Assembly: GCA_035295845.1 (NCBI GenBank)
Contig: DATGIF010000032.1
Location: forward strand, 1-64,000
Reading direction: 5' to 3'
Source of the DNA: Palsa-892 sp035295845
Lineage (GTDB): Bacteria > Pseudomonadota > Alphaproteobacteria > Rhizobiales > Xanthobacteraceae
DNA length: 64,000 nt
Shown here: positions 7,678 through 16,496 of the stretch, in pieces
How positions within the stretch are numbered: the stretch's first letter is position 1
Layout of the letters: the number at the start of each line of letters is the position of its first letter
The notes under the pieces: model-generated
Database searches by the model: none
Seen by the model: the letters and a program-made list of their open reading frames with translations, nothing else
What the model was told of the DNA's origin: nothing
Position numbers and translations under genes: made by a program

Positions 7678-8767
7678 ACATGCCGGTTTTGAACTTCGTC
7701 CACACCCGCGTGATCACCCGCTGCACGTCCTGCGCGTTGCTCGTCACCGTGTAGAGCTTGGCGAGGACTTCCGGCGGCGGATAGACCGACGGATTGTTCA
7801 AAATATCCTTGTCGATCAATTTTTGCGATTCAAGATTGCCGTTGGCGTAGGTCACGGCATTCGAGTTGCGCGCCGCGATCTCGGGCCTCAGCATGAAATT
7901 GATGAAGGCGTGCGCCTCCTCCACGTGTTCCGCGTCCTTGGGAATCGCGAAGGAATCAAACCACATCAGCGTGCCTTCCTTGGGCAGCGCGTAATCGACC
8001 TCGACCGGCTTCGTCTTGGTGTTCTCCGCGGCCTCGAGCGCGCGCTTCTTCGCCTGGAAAACGTCACCCGACCAGCCGACGGTGAGGCAGATTTCGCCGC
8101 TAGCAAGCGAATTGATGTATTCGGAAGAATTGAATTTCTTGACGAAGGGGCGGATTTTTTCCAGGAGCGCGCCCGCCTTCTCGATATCCTCGGGCTTTTT
8201 CGAATCCGGACTGAGGCCGAGATAATTCATCGCCGCGGGAATGAGCTCCTCCGGCGCATCAAGCATGTTGATGCCGCAGTCCTTGAACTTCGAGATCAGC
8301 TCCGGCTTGAAGATAACGTCCCAGCTGTCGACCGGCTGGCCAAGCTCCTTCGACGCCTTGACGTTGTAGCCGATGCCGGTCGTGCCCCACATGTAATTGA
8401 CGGCGTGCTCGTTGCCGGGATCGTAGGTCGCGAGCCGCGCGGTGACGACGGGCCAGGCATATTTCAGGTTCGGCAGCTTCGACTTGTCGAGCTTGCGGAA
8501 AATGCCGGCCTGAATTTGCCGCTGCAGGAAGCTCGCGGAAGGCACCACGACGTCGTAACCCGATTTGCCGGCGAGCAGCTTCGTTTCCAAAATTTCGTTT
8601 GAATCGAACGTGTCGTAGACGATCTTGATGCCGGTTTCCTGGGTGAAGTCCTCAAGCGTCTTCGGGTCGATGTAATCGGACCAGTTATAGACGTTGACGA
8701 CGCGCTCCGCCGCGGCGGCGGGTAAAGCGGCAAAAACGAACGCGATCAGGAACAGGAAACGGCGCAT
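7676..8767 (-). CDS. Polyamine-type ABC transporter substrate-binding protein (PotD/PotF family)
   Basis: A 363-residue periplasmic binding protein with an N-terminal signal peptide of about 20 residues ending in an Ala-rich stretch. The segment Val-Tyr-Asn-Trp-Ser-Asp-Tyr-Ile just after the signal is the hallmark of PotF/SpuD-type putrescine or spermidine receptors. No ATPase or permease gene of a polyamine importer is next to it, so it is an orphan here and either works with a system elsewhere or has a sensing role. It converges on lpxXL and follows the rhodanese gene on the same strand. Confidence 0.85.
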   Translation of the reverse strand: MRRFLFLIAFVFAALPAAAAERVVNVYNWSDYIDPKTLEDFTQETGIKIVYDTFDSNEILETKLLAGKSGYDVVVPSASFLQRQIQAGIFRKLDKSKLPNLKYAWPVVTARLATYDPGNEHAVNYMWGTTGIGYNVKASKELGQPVDSWDVIFKPELISKFKDCGINMLDAPEELIPAAMNYLGLSPDSKKPEDIEKAGALLEKIRPFVKKFNSSEYINSLASGEICLTVGWSGDVFQAKKRALEAAENTKTKPVEVDYALPKEGTLMWFDSFAIPKDAEHVEEAHAFINFMLRPEIAARNSNAVTYANGNLESQKLIDKDILNNPSVYPPPEVLAKLYTVTSNAQDVQRVITRVWTKFKTGM

Positions 8768-8791
8768 CGAACGATCTCCGGCATGAACGAC

Positions 8792-8809
8792 GGCCGGAAA
8801 GTACCGGCC
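8792..8809 (-). terminator. Short hairpin between rhodanese and binding-protein genes
   Basis: Stem GGCCGG / CCGGCC with a 6-base loop, 43 bases after the rhodanese stop and about 25 bases before the binding-protein start. It could be a weak terminator or a 5' leader structure of the binding-protein mRNA. No T-run follows. Confidence 0.3.
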
Positions 8810-8851
8810 TTCCCCTGCACGCTCAACGTGCCCAGCCGACGCGGCTGTGGA

Positions 8852-9178
8852 TCATCCTTGCTCGGTTTTGAAGCCCGCCGCCTTCCAGGCCTTGATGCCG
8901 CCCGCCATATGCGCGGCATAGGGCAAGCCGGCCTCCTGCGCGAGCAGCGAGGCGGTGATCGAGCGGTTGCCGGAGCGGCAGGAGAATACCAGCTGCTTGT
9001 CGCCGGGGTCGGGCAAGGCCGCGGGATCGAAGCTCTTCAGCGGCATTTCGACGGCGCCGGGAATGCGCTCGACCGCAAGCTCGTCGGGCTCGCGCACGTC
9101 GACGAGCAGAACCTTGCCGGCGTCCATGCCGGCCTTCACGTCCTCGACGCTGAGATCCTTGACCGCGGGATGCGACAT
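8852..9178 (-). CDS. Single-domain rhodanese-like sulfurtransferase
   Basis: A 108-residue cytoplasmic rhodanese domain. Cys67 in the loop Cys-Arg-Ser-Gly-Asn-Arg carries the persulfide; the loop is typical of GlpE/PspE-like thiosulfate sulfurtransferases. The ATG at 9178 follows a GGAGGAA ribosome binding site and is preferred over an upstream in-frame start at 9235, whose extra residues are low-complexity. It lies 60 bases downstream of motB on the same strand but is functionally unrelated. Confidence 0.87.
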   Translation of the reverse strand: MSHPAVKDLSVEDVKAGMDAGKVLLVDVREPDELAVERIPGAVEMPLKSFDPAALPDPGDKQLVFSCRSGNRSITASLLAQEAGLPYAAHMAGGIKAWKAAGFKTEQG

Positions 9179-9238
9179 TCGTTCCTCCGCTCGCGCCCGA
9201 GAAGATGTAGGCGACGGCGAGAGCCGGTCAAGCAACGA

Positions 9239-10057
9239 TCAGGGCTTGATCCCGAAGGGCGCCGGCGGCGCTTCCTTCATCAGCGTGATCGAAACGCGCC
9301 GGTTCGCGGGCATATACGGGTCTTCGGGGAAGAGCGGCTCGGTGTCGGCGCGACCCGACACGGCGTAAATCTGCGGCCCCGTCACGCCCTCTTCCTGCAG
9401 GATCTGGCGCACGGCATTGGCCCGGTCGGCCGAAAGGTCGAAAGCGCCGTAGCCCGGCTTTGGCGCCAGCTTGGTCGCCGCCGTATGGCCGGTGACGGAC
9501 ACGCGGTAAGGCATCTTGCGGATCTGCTCGGCGAGCTTGGCGACGATCCGGCGCGTGCGTTCATAGGGCTCGCGCGCGCCCTCCGGGAACATCGAGCGGC
9601 CTTCCTGATCGACGATGTCGATATTGATGCCCTCGAGCGTTTCGGTGACCACGATGTGCTTGGAGATTTCCGCGATCTCCGGCAGTTCCTGCAAGGCCTG
9701 CCGCAGCGAAGCGGCGGCGAGCGCGAACTGGCGGTCGCGCGTCGCAATCCCTTCCTGCAACTTCAGGTCTTGCTGATCGGGGCTCGGCTGGTCGGCGGCC
9801 AGTTCCGGCGGAATCATCTGGGTGTTCTTCATGCGCGGCCGGGTCGGCAGGCCGTCGACCTCGATGAGTGCCGCGAGGCTCGGCTCGCGCTTGACGCCGA
9901 AGGCGTCGCGCATCGAGCCCGCCACGATGTGCATCTTCTCGCGGTCCTGCGTCGAGAAGGCGACGAGCATCACGAAAAAGCTGACGAGCAAGCCCATCAA
10001 ATCGGCGAAGGTCACGAACCAGCCGTGACCTCCGTGTGCTGCTTGCTTCCGAGCCAT
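9239..10057 (-). CDS. motB: Flagellar motor stator protein MotB
   Basis: A 272-residue stator subunit. The single N-terminal transmembrane helix (about 14-34) contains Asp19, the proton-binding residue, followed by the Ser-Thr-Gln-Asp plug region. The C-terminal OmpA-like peptidoglycan-binding domain spans about 140-265, with the Arg-Arg-Val-Ser motif near the end. It follows motA by 30 bases. No other flagellar gene is in the window, so the pair stands alone here. Confidence 0.85.
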   Translation of the reverse strand: MARKQAAHGGHGWFVTFADLMGLLVSFFVMLVAFSTQDREKMHIVAGSMRDAFGVKREPSLAALIEVDGLPTRPRMKNTQMIPPELAADQPSPDQQDLKLQEGIATRDRQFALAAASLRQALQELPEIAEISKHIVVTETLEGINIDIVDQEGRSMFPEGAREPYERTRRIVAKLAEQIRKMPYRVSVTGHTAATKLAPKPGYGAFDLSADRANAVRQILQEEGVTGPQIYAVSGRADTEPLFPEDPYMPANRRVSITLMKEAPPAPFGIKP

Positions 10058-10087
10058 GATCGATACCCTTTACGCTGTGGCGCCGCC

Positions 10088-10858
10088 TCAGGCGGGCACC
10101 GCCTCCGGCTCGGGACGGCGCTGTTCGGGGATATAGGCGAGAAGCATTTCGCGCACGATCTGCGGGCTTTTCGACTCGCGCAGCATCATCACGCCGTCGA
10201 TGATGAGCGTGCGATTGACCTCCTCGTCGTGCAGCTTGCCGTGCAGCTTGTCGGCGATCGGCAGACACAGGATGTTGGCGACGAGCGCGCCGTAGAGGGT
10301 CGCGAGCAGCGCCACCGCCATGTAGGGGCCGAGCTTCGACGGATCGGTCATGTTGGCGAACATCTGCACCATGCCGATGAGCGTGCCGACCATGCCGAAG
10401 GCCGGCGCGCAATCGCCCACCGCGCGATAGATTTTCTGCCCCTCGTCGAGATGGGTGAGGAAGGTTTCGCGCTCGCGCTCGAGCGCCTCGCGGATGAAAT
10501 TCGCGTCGTAGCCGTCGGCGACATAGCGCACGCCGGTGGCGAGAAATTCGTCGTCGATGACTTCCTTTTCAAGGCCGAGCGGGCCGAGCTTGCGGGAGAT
10601 CTCGGCAAGCCGCGCGATTTCGTCCACGAGTTCGCGCTGCGTCCAGCGGCGCATGGTGAAAACGTATTTCAGGCCAAGCGGTATGCCGTGCAGGATGGAC
10701 GTCAGCGGAAAGCGGATCAGCGTTGCGGCAAACGAGCCGCCGAAGATCACGATCATCGCGTGCATGTCGTAGAATGTGCGGAGATCGCCGCCCAGCAGAA
10801 TGAGCGTGACGACCACCGCTGCACCGGCGGCGAGTCCGAGCGCCGTGGTGAGATCCAT
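10088..10858 (-). CDS. motA: Flagellar motor stator protein MotA (MotP/PomA-like)
   Basis: A 256-residue membrane protein with four hydrophobic segments and a large cytoplasmic loop between segments 2 and 3 that includes Arg-Arg-Trp-Thr-Gln-Arg-Glu, the charged region that touches FliG. The third helix has the Gly-Met-Val-Gly-Thr-Leu-Ile-Gly motif of the MotA/TolQ/ExbB family. The ATG at 10858 with GGGAG upstream was chosen over the longer frame. Its length is that of the short MotA forms (PomA type), shorter than the 290-residue enterobacterial MotA. Forms an operon with motB. Confidence 0.85.
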   Translation of the reverse strand: MDLTTALGLAAGAAVVVTLILLGGDLRTFYDMHAMIVIFGGSFAATLIRFPLTSILHGIPLGLKYVFTMRRWTQRELVDEIARLAEISRKLGPLGLEKEVIDDEFLATGVRYVADGYDANFIREALERERETFLTHLDEGQKIYRAVGDCAPAFGMVGTLIGMVQMFANMTDPSKLGPYMAVALLATLYGALVANILCLPIADKLHGKLHDEEVNRTLIIDGVMMLRESKSPQIVREMLLAYIPEQRRPEPEAVPA

Positions 10859-11172
10859 TCGGGTTCTCCCTTCTTCCGCGACGCCTTCTGGCGCGCGCCA
10901 CCCCGCCATCAGACTTAAAGGCGCGCGGCTAAAAGAGCGTTAAGTGAGCCGAAGGACCTGCGAGCGGGAGGGCATGGTTGCGACGAAGGCCATGGAGAGC
11001 GGGAAAAGGTCAATAAAACCAATATGTTATTCAAGGCCCACATCCGCGCAGCAGGGTCGCGGCGCGGTGTCGCCCGAAGTCTTCCGCCCGGTGCTACGCT
11101 GCGCTAGGAGTTTTTGACGGAACGGAGCGGCGTGCGGGGCCGTTCTCCAGAAAAAAATGTCGGGAGGAAAAG
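10859..11172. other. Divergent intergenic region between motA and mmsA
   Basis: 314 bases without a supported gene. It must carry the promoters of motA (leftward) and mmsA (rightward). An AT-richer patch lies at about 11010-11035. A CGGGAGGAAAAG ribosome binding site directly precedes mmsA. No clear operator repeat or terminator is seen. Confidence 0.6.
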
Positions 11173-12669
11173 ATGCGTGAGATCGGACATTTCATCGGCG
11201 GCAAGCACGTAAAAGGCGCCTCCGGCCGCACCGGCGACGTATTCCAGCCGATGACCGGCGAAGTGATCGGCAAGGTCGCGCTCGCCTCCAAAGCCGAAGT
11301 ACGCGCCGCGGTCGAAAACGCGAAGAGCGCGCAGCCGGCCTGGGCCAACACCAATCCGCAGCGCCGCGCGCGGGTGATGTTCAAGTTTCTCGAGCTCGTA
11401 CAGCGCGACAATGCGCAGCTCGCCGACATGCTCGCGCGCGAGCATGGCAAGACCGTCGCCGACGCCAAGGGCGACATCCAGCGCGGCGTCGAGGTGATCG
11501 AGTTCGCCTGCGGCATTCCGCACCTGATGAAGGGCGACTTCACCGAAGGCGCCGGGCCCGGCATCGACCTCTATTCCATGCGGCAGCCGCTCGGCGTCGT
11601 CGCCGGCATCACCCCGTTCAATTTCCCGGCGATGATTCCGATGTGGAAGTTCGGGCCGGCGATCGCCTGCGGCAACGCCTTTATCCTGAAGCCGTCGGAG
11701 CGCGATCCGGGCGTGCCGATGAAGCTTGCGGAACTGATGATCGAGGCGGGATTGCCGGCCGGCATCCTCAACGTCGTCAACGGCGACAAAGAAGCGGTCG
11801 ACGCGATCCTCGACGATCCCGACATCCGCGCCATCGGCTTCGTCGGCTCGACGCCGATCGCCGAATACATCTACACGCGGGGCACGGCGAGCGGAAAGCG
11901 CGTGCAGTGCTTCGGCGGCGCCAAGAACCACATGATCGTAATGCCCGACGCCGACCTGGATCAGGCGGTCGACGCGCTCGTCGGCGCCGGTTACGGCTCG
12001 GCGGGCGAGCGCTGCATGGCGATCTCGGTCGCGGTTCCGGTCGGCAAGAAGACCGCCGATACGCTCGTCGAAAAACTCATCCCGCGGGTGGAGAGCCTGA
12101 AGATCGGACCCTCGACCTCGAATGACGCGGACCTCGGCCCCTTGGTCACCAAGCAGCATCTCGAAAAGGTGAAGAACTACGTCGAGATCGGCATCAAGGA
12201 GGGCGCGAAGCTCAAGGTCGACGGCCGCGGCTTCAAAATGCAGGGCTACGAGAACGGCTTCTATATGGGCGGTTGCCTCTTCGACGAGGTGAAGCCCGAC
12301 ATGCGCATCTACAAGGAAGAAATCTTCGGGCCGGTGCTGTCGGTCGTGCGCGCCAAGGACTATCACGAGGCGCTGGAGCTGCCGAGCAAGCACGAATACG
12401 GCAACGGCGTCTCGATCTTCACCCGCGACGGCGACGCCGCGCGCGACTTCGCCTCGAAGGTGGAGGTCGGCATGGTGGGCGTGAATTTCGCGATCCCCGT
12501 GCCGCTTGCCTACCACACCTTCGGCGGCTGGAAGCGCTCGGGCTTCGGCGACCTCAACCAGCACGGGCCGGATTCGATCCGCTTCTACACCAAGACGAAG
12601 ACGGTCACCGCCCGCTGGCCCTCCGGCATCAAGGACGGCGCCGAGTTCGTGATTCCGACGATGAAATAG
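11173..12669 (+). CDS. mmsA: Methylmalonate-semialdehyde dehydrogenase (CoA-acylating)
   Basis: A 498-residue aldehyde dehydrogenase family protein. It oxidises methylmalonate semialdehyde to propionyl-CoA (valine catabolism) or malonate semialdehyde to acetyl-CoA (inositol catabolism), using NAD and CoA. The nucleophile is Cys281 in Gly-Glu-Arg-Cys-Met-Ala, the motif typical of the MmsA/IolA subfamily, and Asn150 in Phe-Asn-Phe-Pro completes the oxyanion site. The general-base glutamate of ordinary aldehyde dehydrogenases is absent (a Gly-Gly-Ala-Lys stretch near 248-251), as expected for CoA-dependent members. No other valine or inositol gene is adjacent. Confidence 0.92.
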   Translation: MREIGHFIGGKHVKGASGRTGDVFQPMTGEVIGKVALASKAEVRAAVENAKSAQPAWANTNPQRRARVMFKFLELVQRDNAQLADMLAREHGKTVADAKGDIQRGVEVIEFACGIPHLMKGDFTEGAGPGIDLYSMRQPLGVVAGITPFNFPAMIPMWKFGPAIACGNAFILKPSERDPGVPMKLAELMIEAGLPAGILNVVNGDKEAVDAILDDPDIRAIGFVGSTPIAEYIYTRGTASGKRVQCFGGAKNHMIVMPDADLDQAVDALVGAGYGSAGERCMAISVAVPVGKKTADTLVEKLIPRVESLKIGPSTSNDADLGPLVTKQHLEKVKNYVEIGIKEGAKLKVDGRGFKMQGYENGFYMGGCLFDEVKPDMRIYKEEIFGPVLSVVRAKDYHEALELPSKHEYGNGVSIFTRDGDAARDFASKVEVGMVGVNFAIPVPLAYHTFGGWKRSGFGDLNQHGPDSIRFYTKTKTVTARWPSGIKDGAEFVIPTMK

Positions 12670-12675
12670 GCGGTC

Positions 12676-14124
12676 CTAGCCTTCGCGCCTGAGCGCGTCC
12701 GAGCGGATGAACAGAAGCGCCACCACGGTGCCGACCAACTCGCTCGCCGCCGCGCCCCACATCGCGAGCCGAAAGCCTTCGACGATCCCGGCTGCGTCGG
12801 CGGCCGTTTGTCCGGCCTTGGAAGCATAGACCGCGCCGAGGACGGCGACGCCCAACGTCGCGCCGACAATGCGCGCGGTGTTGACGATGCCCGAGGCTAC
12901 GCCCGCGTAGGATTCGGGCGCGGCTGAAACCGCGGCGCTCACCACCGGGCCCGCGTTGAGGCCAAGACCGACGCCGGCGATCAAAACGCCAGACTCAACG
13001 AGCGCGACGTTCGCGGCCAGGCTCCAATCGAGCGAGACCGCGCTCAGGATCAAAAGCCCCGCCCCCATCGCCGCCGTGCCGCCGGCCATCACCGCGCGCG
13101 GGCCGAAACGGATCGCGAGCTTCCCCGACGCGCGTCCCACGATCAGGAACGAAACCGACATCGGCAGCATCTCGATTCCGGCCACAACGGCGGAATCGTG
13201 CAGGACGTTCTGCAGATAGAGCGGCGTGAGGAAGGTCGTCGCGTACATGCCGAATGTCATCGCAATCGCGATCAGAAGCGCCGCCGGAAAGCGGGTCCGG
13301 CGAAAAAGAAATCCCGGCACCAGCGCGTCTTTTGTATTTACCTCGACGCGCGCGAAGATGATCGTCGCCGCGGCGGCAATCAGGAGCGAAAACAAGACAG
13401 CCCACGAGAGCCAGCCGATAAGCGGCGCCTCGATGAAGCCGAACGCGAAACCGCCCAGCGCAAGGACGGCGAGGATCTGGCCCGGGATGTCGAGGCCGCG
13501 CTCCTTGCCGCCGTAGGATTCGGTGACGAAGCGGAGCGCCAAAAAGCAGCCGAGCACGCAGGCGGGAACGACCAAGAGGAAGATCCAGCGCCAGCCGAGA
13601 TAATCGACGGCGAAGCCGCCGGCCGTGAGGCCGAAGAGCTGTGCGAGCGCGTTGCAGCTCGCCCAAATGCCGATCGCATGCGCGCGCTCCGCGTGATCGA
13701 GATAGGCGGAGGAAAGAATCGCGAGCGACGTCGGAATGACGAAGGCCGCGCCGAGACCCGTGACCGCGCGGCCCACGATCAAGAGCGCTGCATTCGGCGA
13801 AAATCCACAGATCAGCGAGCCGACGGCGAACAGGATGATGCCGGCATTGAACATTGCCCGGCGGCCGAAGCGGTCGCCGAGGATTCCCGCCGTCAGCAGA
13901 AAGCATGCGTAGAAAAGATTATAGGCATCGATCACCCACTGCAGCGCGCTCACGCCCGCATCGAGCCCGGCGCCAATTTGCTTCAGCGCAAGCGTCACCA
14001 CCGATATGTCGAGTTGCGCGATGAAGACCGCGATGCACATCGCGAACAGCACGATTGACTTGTGGTGCTCCGTTTGCGCGGGGCTCCGGACTTCCTTCGG
14101 GACATTCGCATTGGAGAAATTCAT
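12676..14124 (-). CDS. MFS drug:proton antiporter, DHA2 (EmrB/QacA) family
   Basis: A membrane protein of about 482 residues with around 14 predicted transmembrane segments, the DHA2 topology. Motif A (Gly-Asp-Arg-Phe-Gly-Arg-Arg) sits between helices 2 and 3, and the antiporter motif C region (Gly-Leu-Gly-Ala-Ala-Phe-Val-Ile-Pro) follows. No EmrA-type adaptor is nearby, so it probably exports from cytoplasm to periplasm. It faces the ArsR-type regulator gene at 14222; a shared 97-base control region suggests regulated efflux. The ATG at 14124 was taken; a GTG nine bases upstream is possible. Confidence 0.85.
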   Translation of the reverse strand: MNFSNANVPKEVRSPAQTEHHKSIVLFAMCIAVFIAQLDISVVTLALKQIGAGLDAGVSALQWVIDAYNLFYACFLLTAGILGDRFGRRAMFNAGIILFAVGSLICGFSPNAALLIVGRAVTGLGAAFVIPTSLAILSSAYLDHAERAHAIGIWASCNALAQLFGLTAGGFAVDYLGWRWIFLLVVPACVLGCFLALRFVTESYGGKERGLDIPGQILAVLALGGFAFGFIEAPLIGWLSWAVLFSLLIAAAATIIFARVEVNTKDALVPGFLFRRTRFPAALLIAIAMTFGMYATTFLTPLYLQNVLHDSAVVAGIEMLPMSVSFLIVGRASGKLAIRFGPRAVMAGGTAAMGAGLLILSAVSLDWSLAANVALVESGVLIAGVGLGLNAGPVVSAAVSAAPESYAGVASGIVNTARIVGATLGVAVLGAVYASKAGQTAADAAGIVEGFRLAMWGAAASELVGTVVALLFIRSDALRREG

Positions 14125-14221
14125 CGGCCTCACCGTGGTGTTTCGCCATTCAACGCCCAGGAAGCAATTTCAGCCACCCGAAACCGCGACAATCGCTACG
14201 GCGCGTGCCGAAGTATCGACA

Positions 14222-14944
14222 ATGGCAATCGCGGCTCGATCAGACCATATTCGCCCCATGGAAGGCGTGAACGAAGTTGCGGAAGTGGCGGCGCTCGTGG
14301 GCGATCCCGCGCGCGCCAACATCCTCTGCGCGTTGCTCGACGGCCGCGCGCTGACCGCGAGCGAGCTCGCCTTCTCGGCCGGGATCACACCGCAGACCGC
14401 GAGCGGACATCTTTCCAAGCTTTCGAATGCGAAATTGCTGACGCAGGTGAAACAGGGACGGCACCGCTACTTTCGCCTTGCCGGCCCTCGCGTCGGCCGC
14501 ATGCTGGAAGGGATCATGGATGTCGCCGCGATGTCGCCGCCGCGCTACCGGCCCTACTCCAAGCTCGAACAGAAATGGCGCCGCGCCCGCACCTGCTACG
14601 ATCATCTCGCCGGCCAGCTCGGCGTCGGCCTCGCCGACAGCCTCTGCGCGCACAAGCATCTCGTGCTCGGCGACGAAGGCGGCGATCTCACGCCTTCCGG
14701 CGACAAATTTCTTTCGAAACTCGGCGTCGATCTTGCGAAGGCCCGCGTCGGGCGCCGGGTTCTGTGCCGGCCCTGCCTCGACTGGACCGAGCGCCGGCCG
14801 CATCTCGGAGGCGCGATTGGCGCGGCACTCGCCGAGCGCTGCTTCGAAATGGGCTGGGTCGAGCACATGCGGGACAGCCGCGGGCTCAACATCACGCCGA
14901 AGGGCGAGCGCGGGTTGTTGGAGAATTTCGGGCTTTCGATCTAG
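14222..14944 (+). CDS. ArsR-family winged-helix regulator, long form
   Basis: A 240-residue protein from the ATG at 14222 (an in-frame ATG at 14258 is an alternative). Residues about 20-88 form the ArsR winged helix; the recognition helix carries Thr-Pro-Gln-Thr-Ala-Ser-Gly-His-Leu. It is about twice the usual ArsR length: the C-terminal part contains a Cys-x2-Cys pair (Val-Leu-Cys-Arg-Pro-Cys) and a further cysteine, which could sense a metal or an electrophile. This long type is common in proteobacteria next to transporter genes. It is divergent from the exporter gene and likely controls it and itself. Confidence 0.8.
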   Translation: MAIAARSDHIRPMEGVNEVAEVAALVGDPARANILCALLDGRALTASELAFSAGITPQTASGHLSKLSNAKLLTQVKQGRHRYFRLAGPRVGRMLEGIMDVAAMSPPRYRPYSKLEQKWRRARTCYDHLAGQLGVGLADSLCAHKHLVLGDEGGDLTPSGDKFLSKLGVDLAKARVGRRVLCRPCLDWTERRPHLGGAIGAALAERCFEMGWVEHMRDSRGLNITPKGERGLLENFGLSI

Positions 14945-14977
14945 ACTGGCTCGACGCCAACAGCCCGGGGCCACTCC

Positions 14978-15619
14978 ATGTCCGATTACAAGCTCTACTG
15001 CTTCGCGCAGTCGGGAAATTCCTACCGCGCGGCCCTGATGCTGAACCTCATCGGCGCCAAGTGGGAACCGATCTGGGTCGATTTCTTCAAGGGCGGCGAG
15101 ACGCGCACGCCGAAATACCGCGAGGAAGTAAACGAGATGGGCGAGGCGCCGGTGCTCGTCGACGGCGGCAAGAAGCTTTCGCAGTCCGCCGTCATCATCA
15201 ATCACCTCGCGAAGAAAAGCGGAAAGTTCCTGCCACAGAGCGCCGATGACTGGATGGAGTCGCTGCGCTGGATGATCTTCGACAACCAGAAGATCAACGG
15301 CTTCCTCGGGCCCTATCGCTTTTTACGGAACTGGGCCAAGGGCGTCGATCCTGCGGTCGTTGCCTTCTTCAAGGGAAGGCTCGACGGGAATCTCGCGATC
15401 GTGAACAAGCGGCTTGCCGGCCGCCCGTTCCTGCTCGGCGAGAAGCCGACGATCGCCGACATTTCCATGTGCGGCTACATGTATTATCCCGCCGAGGAAT
15501 TCGGCTTCGACATCGCCAAAGAGCATCCCGCGATCGGCGCCTGGCTCGAGCGGCTCAAGGCGCTTCCGGGCTGGGAACATCCCTACAAATTGATGCCCGG
15601 TTACCCGATGGCCGCGTAG
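14978..15619 (+). CDS. Glutathione S-transferase family protein
   Basis: A 213-residue cytosolic GST. The N-terminal thioredoxin-fold domain (1-80) includes the Ala-Pro-Val-Leu cis-proline motif and Gln-Ser-Ala-Val glutathione-binding loop; the helical C-terminal domain follows, with the Ile-Ala-Asp-Ile-Ser N-capping motif near 160. It begins 34 bases after the ArsR gene on the same strand, so co-expression with detoxification functions is possible. The electrophilic substrate cannot be deduced. Confidence 0.85.
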   Translation: MSDYKLYCFAQSGNSYRAALMLNLIGAKWEPIWVDFFKGGETRTPKYREEVNEMGEAPVLVDGGKKLSQSAVIINHLAKKSGKFLPQSADDWMESLRWMIFDNQKINGFLGPYRFLRNWAKGVDPAVVAFFKGRLDGNLAIVNKRLAGRPFLLGEKPTIADISMCGYMYYPAEEFGFDIAKEHPAIGAWLERLKALPGWEHPYKLMPGYPMAA

Positions 15620-15631
15620 CGGCGTTCCGCG

Positions 15632-16402
15632 TCAGCCCCGCTTGAAGGCGAACGGCCCGAAGGCCTGCATCGTCGCCATCGACTGGATGCGGTTGATGTT
15701 GACGTGGCGCGGCAGCGAGCAGCAGAAGAAGATCTGCTCGGCGATGTCGTCGGCGGTCATCGGCGCGATGTTCTGATAGGGCACCTTCGCCTTATCGGCG
15801 TCGCCCTTGAAGCGCACCAGCGAGAACTCGGTTTCCGCGAGGCCCGGCTCGACATTGGTCACGCGCACATTGGCGCCGAGAAGGTCGGCACGCAGGTTCA
15901 GCGCGAACTGCTTCACGAAGGCCTTGGTGGCGCCATACACGTTGCCGCCGGGGTATGGATAATCGCCCGCCACCGAGCCGAGCAGGACGACGTGCCCTTC
16001 GTCGCGCTCGACCATGCCCGGCAGGAACGCCCGCACGGTATAGAGCAGGCCATTGATGTTGGTGGCGACCATCCCTTCCCAGTCGTTCATGTTCGCCTTT
16101 TGCGCGGGCTCAAGCCCAAGCGCGAGGCCGGCATTGGCCACAACCACGTTCACCTTGGCGAAGGCGGCAGGAAGACCGGCCGCGAGCGCGTCAACCGCCT
16201 TCTTGTCGGTGACGTCAAGCGACGCGATGTGACAATTCGCCCCGAGTTCCTTCTTCAGCGCCTCCAGCCGCTCCTTGCGGCGGCCGGTCGCGATCACCTT
16301 GCCTCCGGCGCCGACGAAGCGATGGCAAAGGGCGGCGCCAAACCCGGCGGTGGCGCCGGTGACAAGCGCGGTGAAATTCTTGGGATCGAGCATCTTGACC
16401 AT
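15632..16402 (-). CDS. Short-chain dehydrogenase/reductase (YdfG-like)
   Basis: A 256-residue classical SDR. The cofactor motif Thr-Gly-Ala-Thr-Ala-Gly-Phe-Gly covers 15-22, Asn-Ala-Gly is at 90-92, and the catalytic Ser143, Tyr156 and Lys160 are all present. The pattern resembles YdfG-type NADP-dependent 3-hydroxy acid / serine dehydrogenases, but the substrate is not certain. The ATG at 16402 has a perfect AAGGAG upstream. It converges with the GST gene. Confidence 0.82.
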   Translation of the reverse strand: MVKMLDPKNFTALVTGATAGFGAALCHRFVGAGGKVIATGRRKERLEALKKELGANCHIASLDVTDKKAVDALAAGLPAAFAKVNVVVANAGLALGLEPAQKANMNDWEGMVATNINGLLYTVRAFLPGMVERDEGHVVLLGSVAGDYPYPGGNVYGATKAFVKQFALNLRADLLGANVRVTNVEPGLAETEFSLVRFKGDADKAKVPYQNIAPMTADDIAEQIFFCCSLPRHVNINRIQSMATMQAFGPFAFKRG

Positions 16403-16496
16403 TGCAATACTCTCCTTGGGAACGCAGTCGAATAGCCTTTCATGCGGCGTCCGTCCACGCCGCGAAGGCGTCGTGCTGCCATGCGGATTCGTCGGG

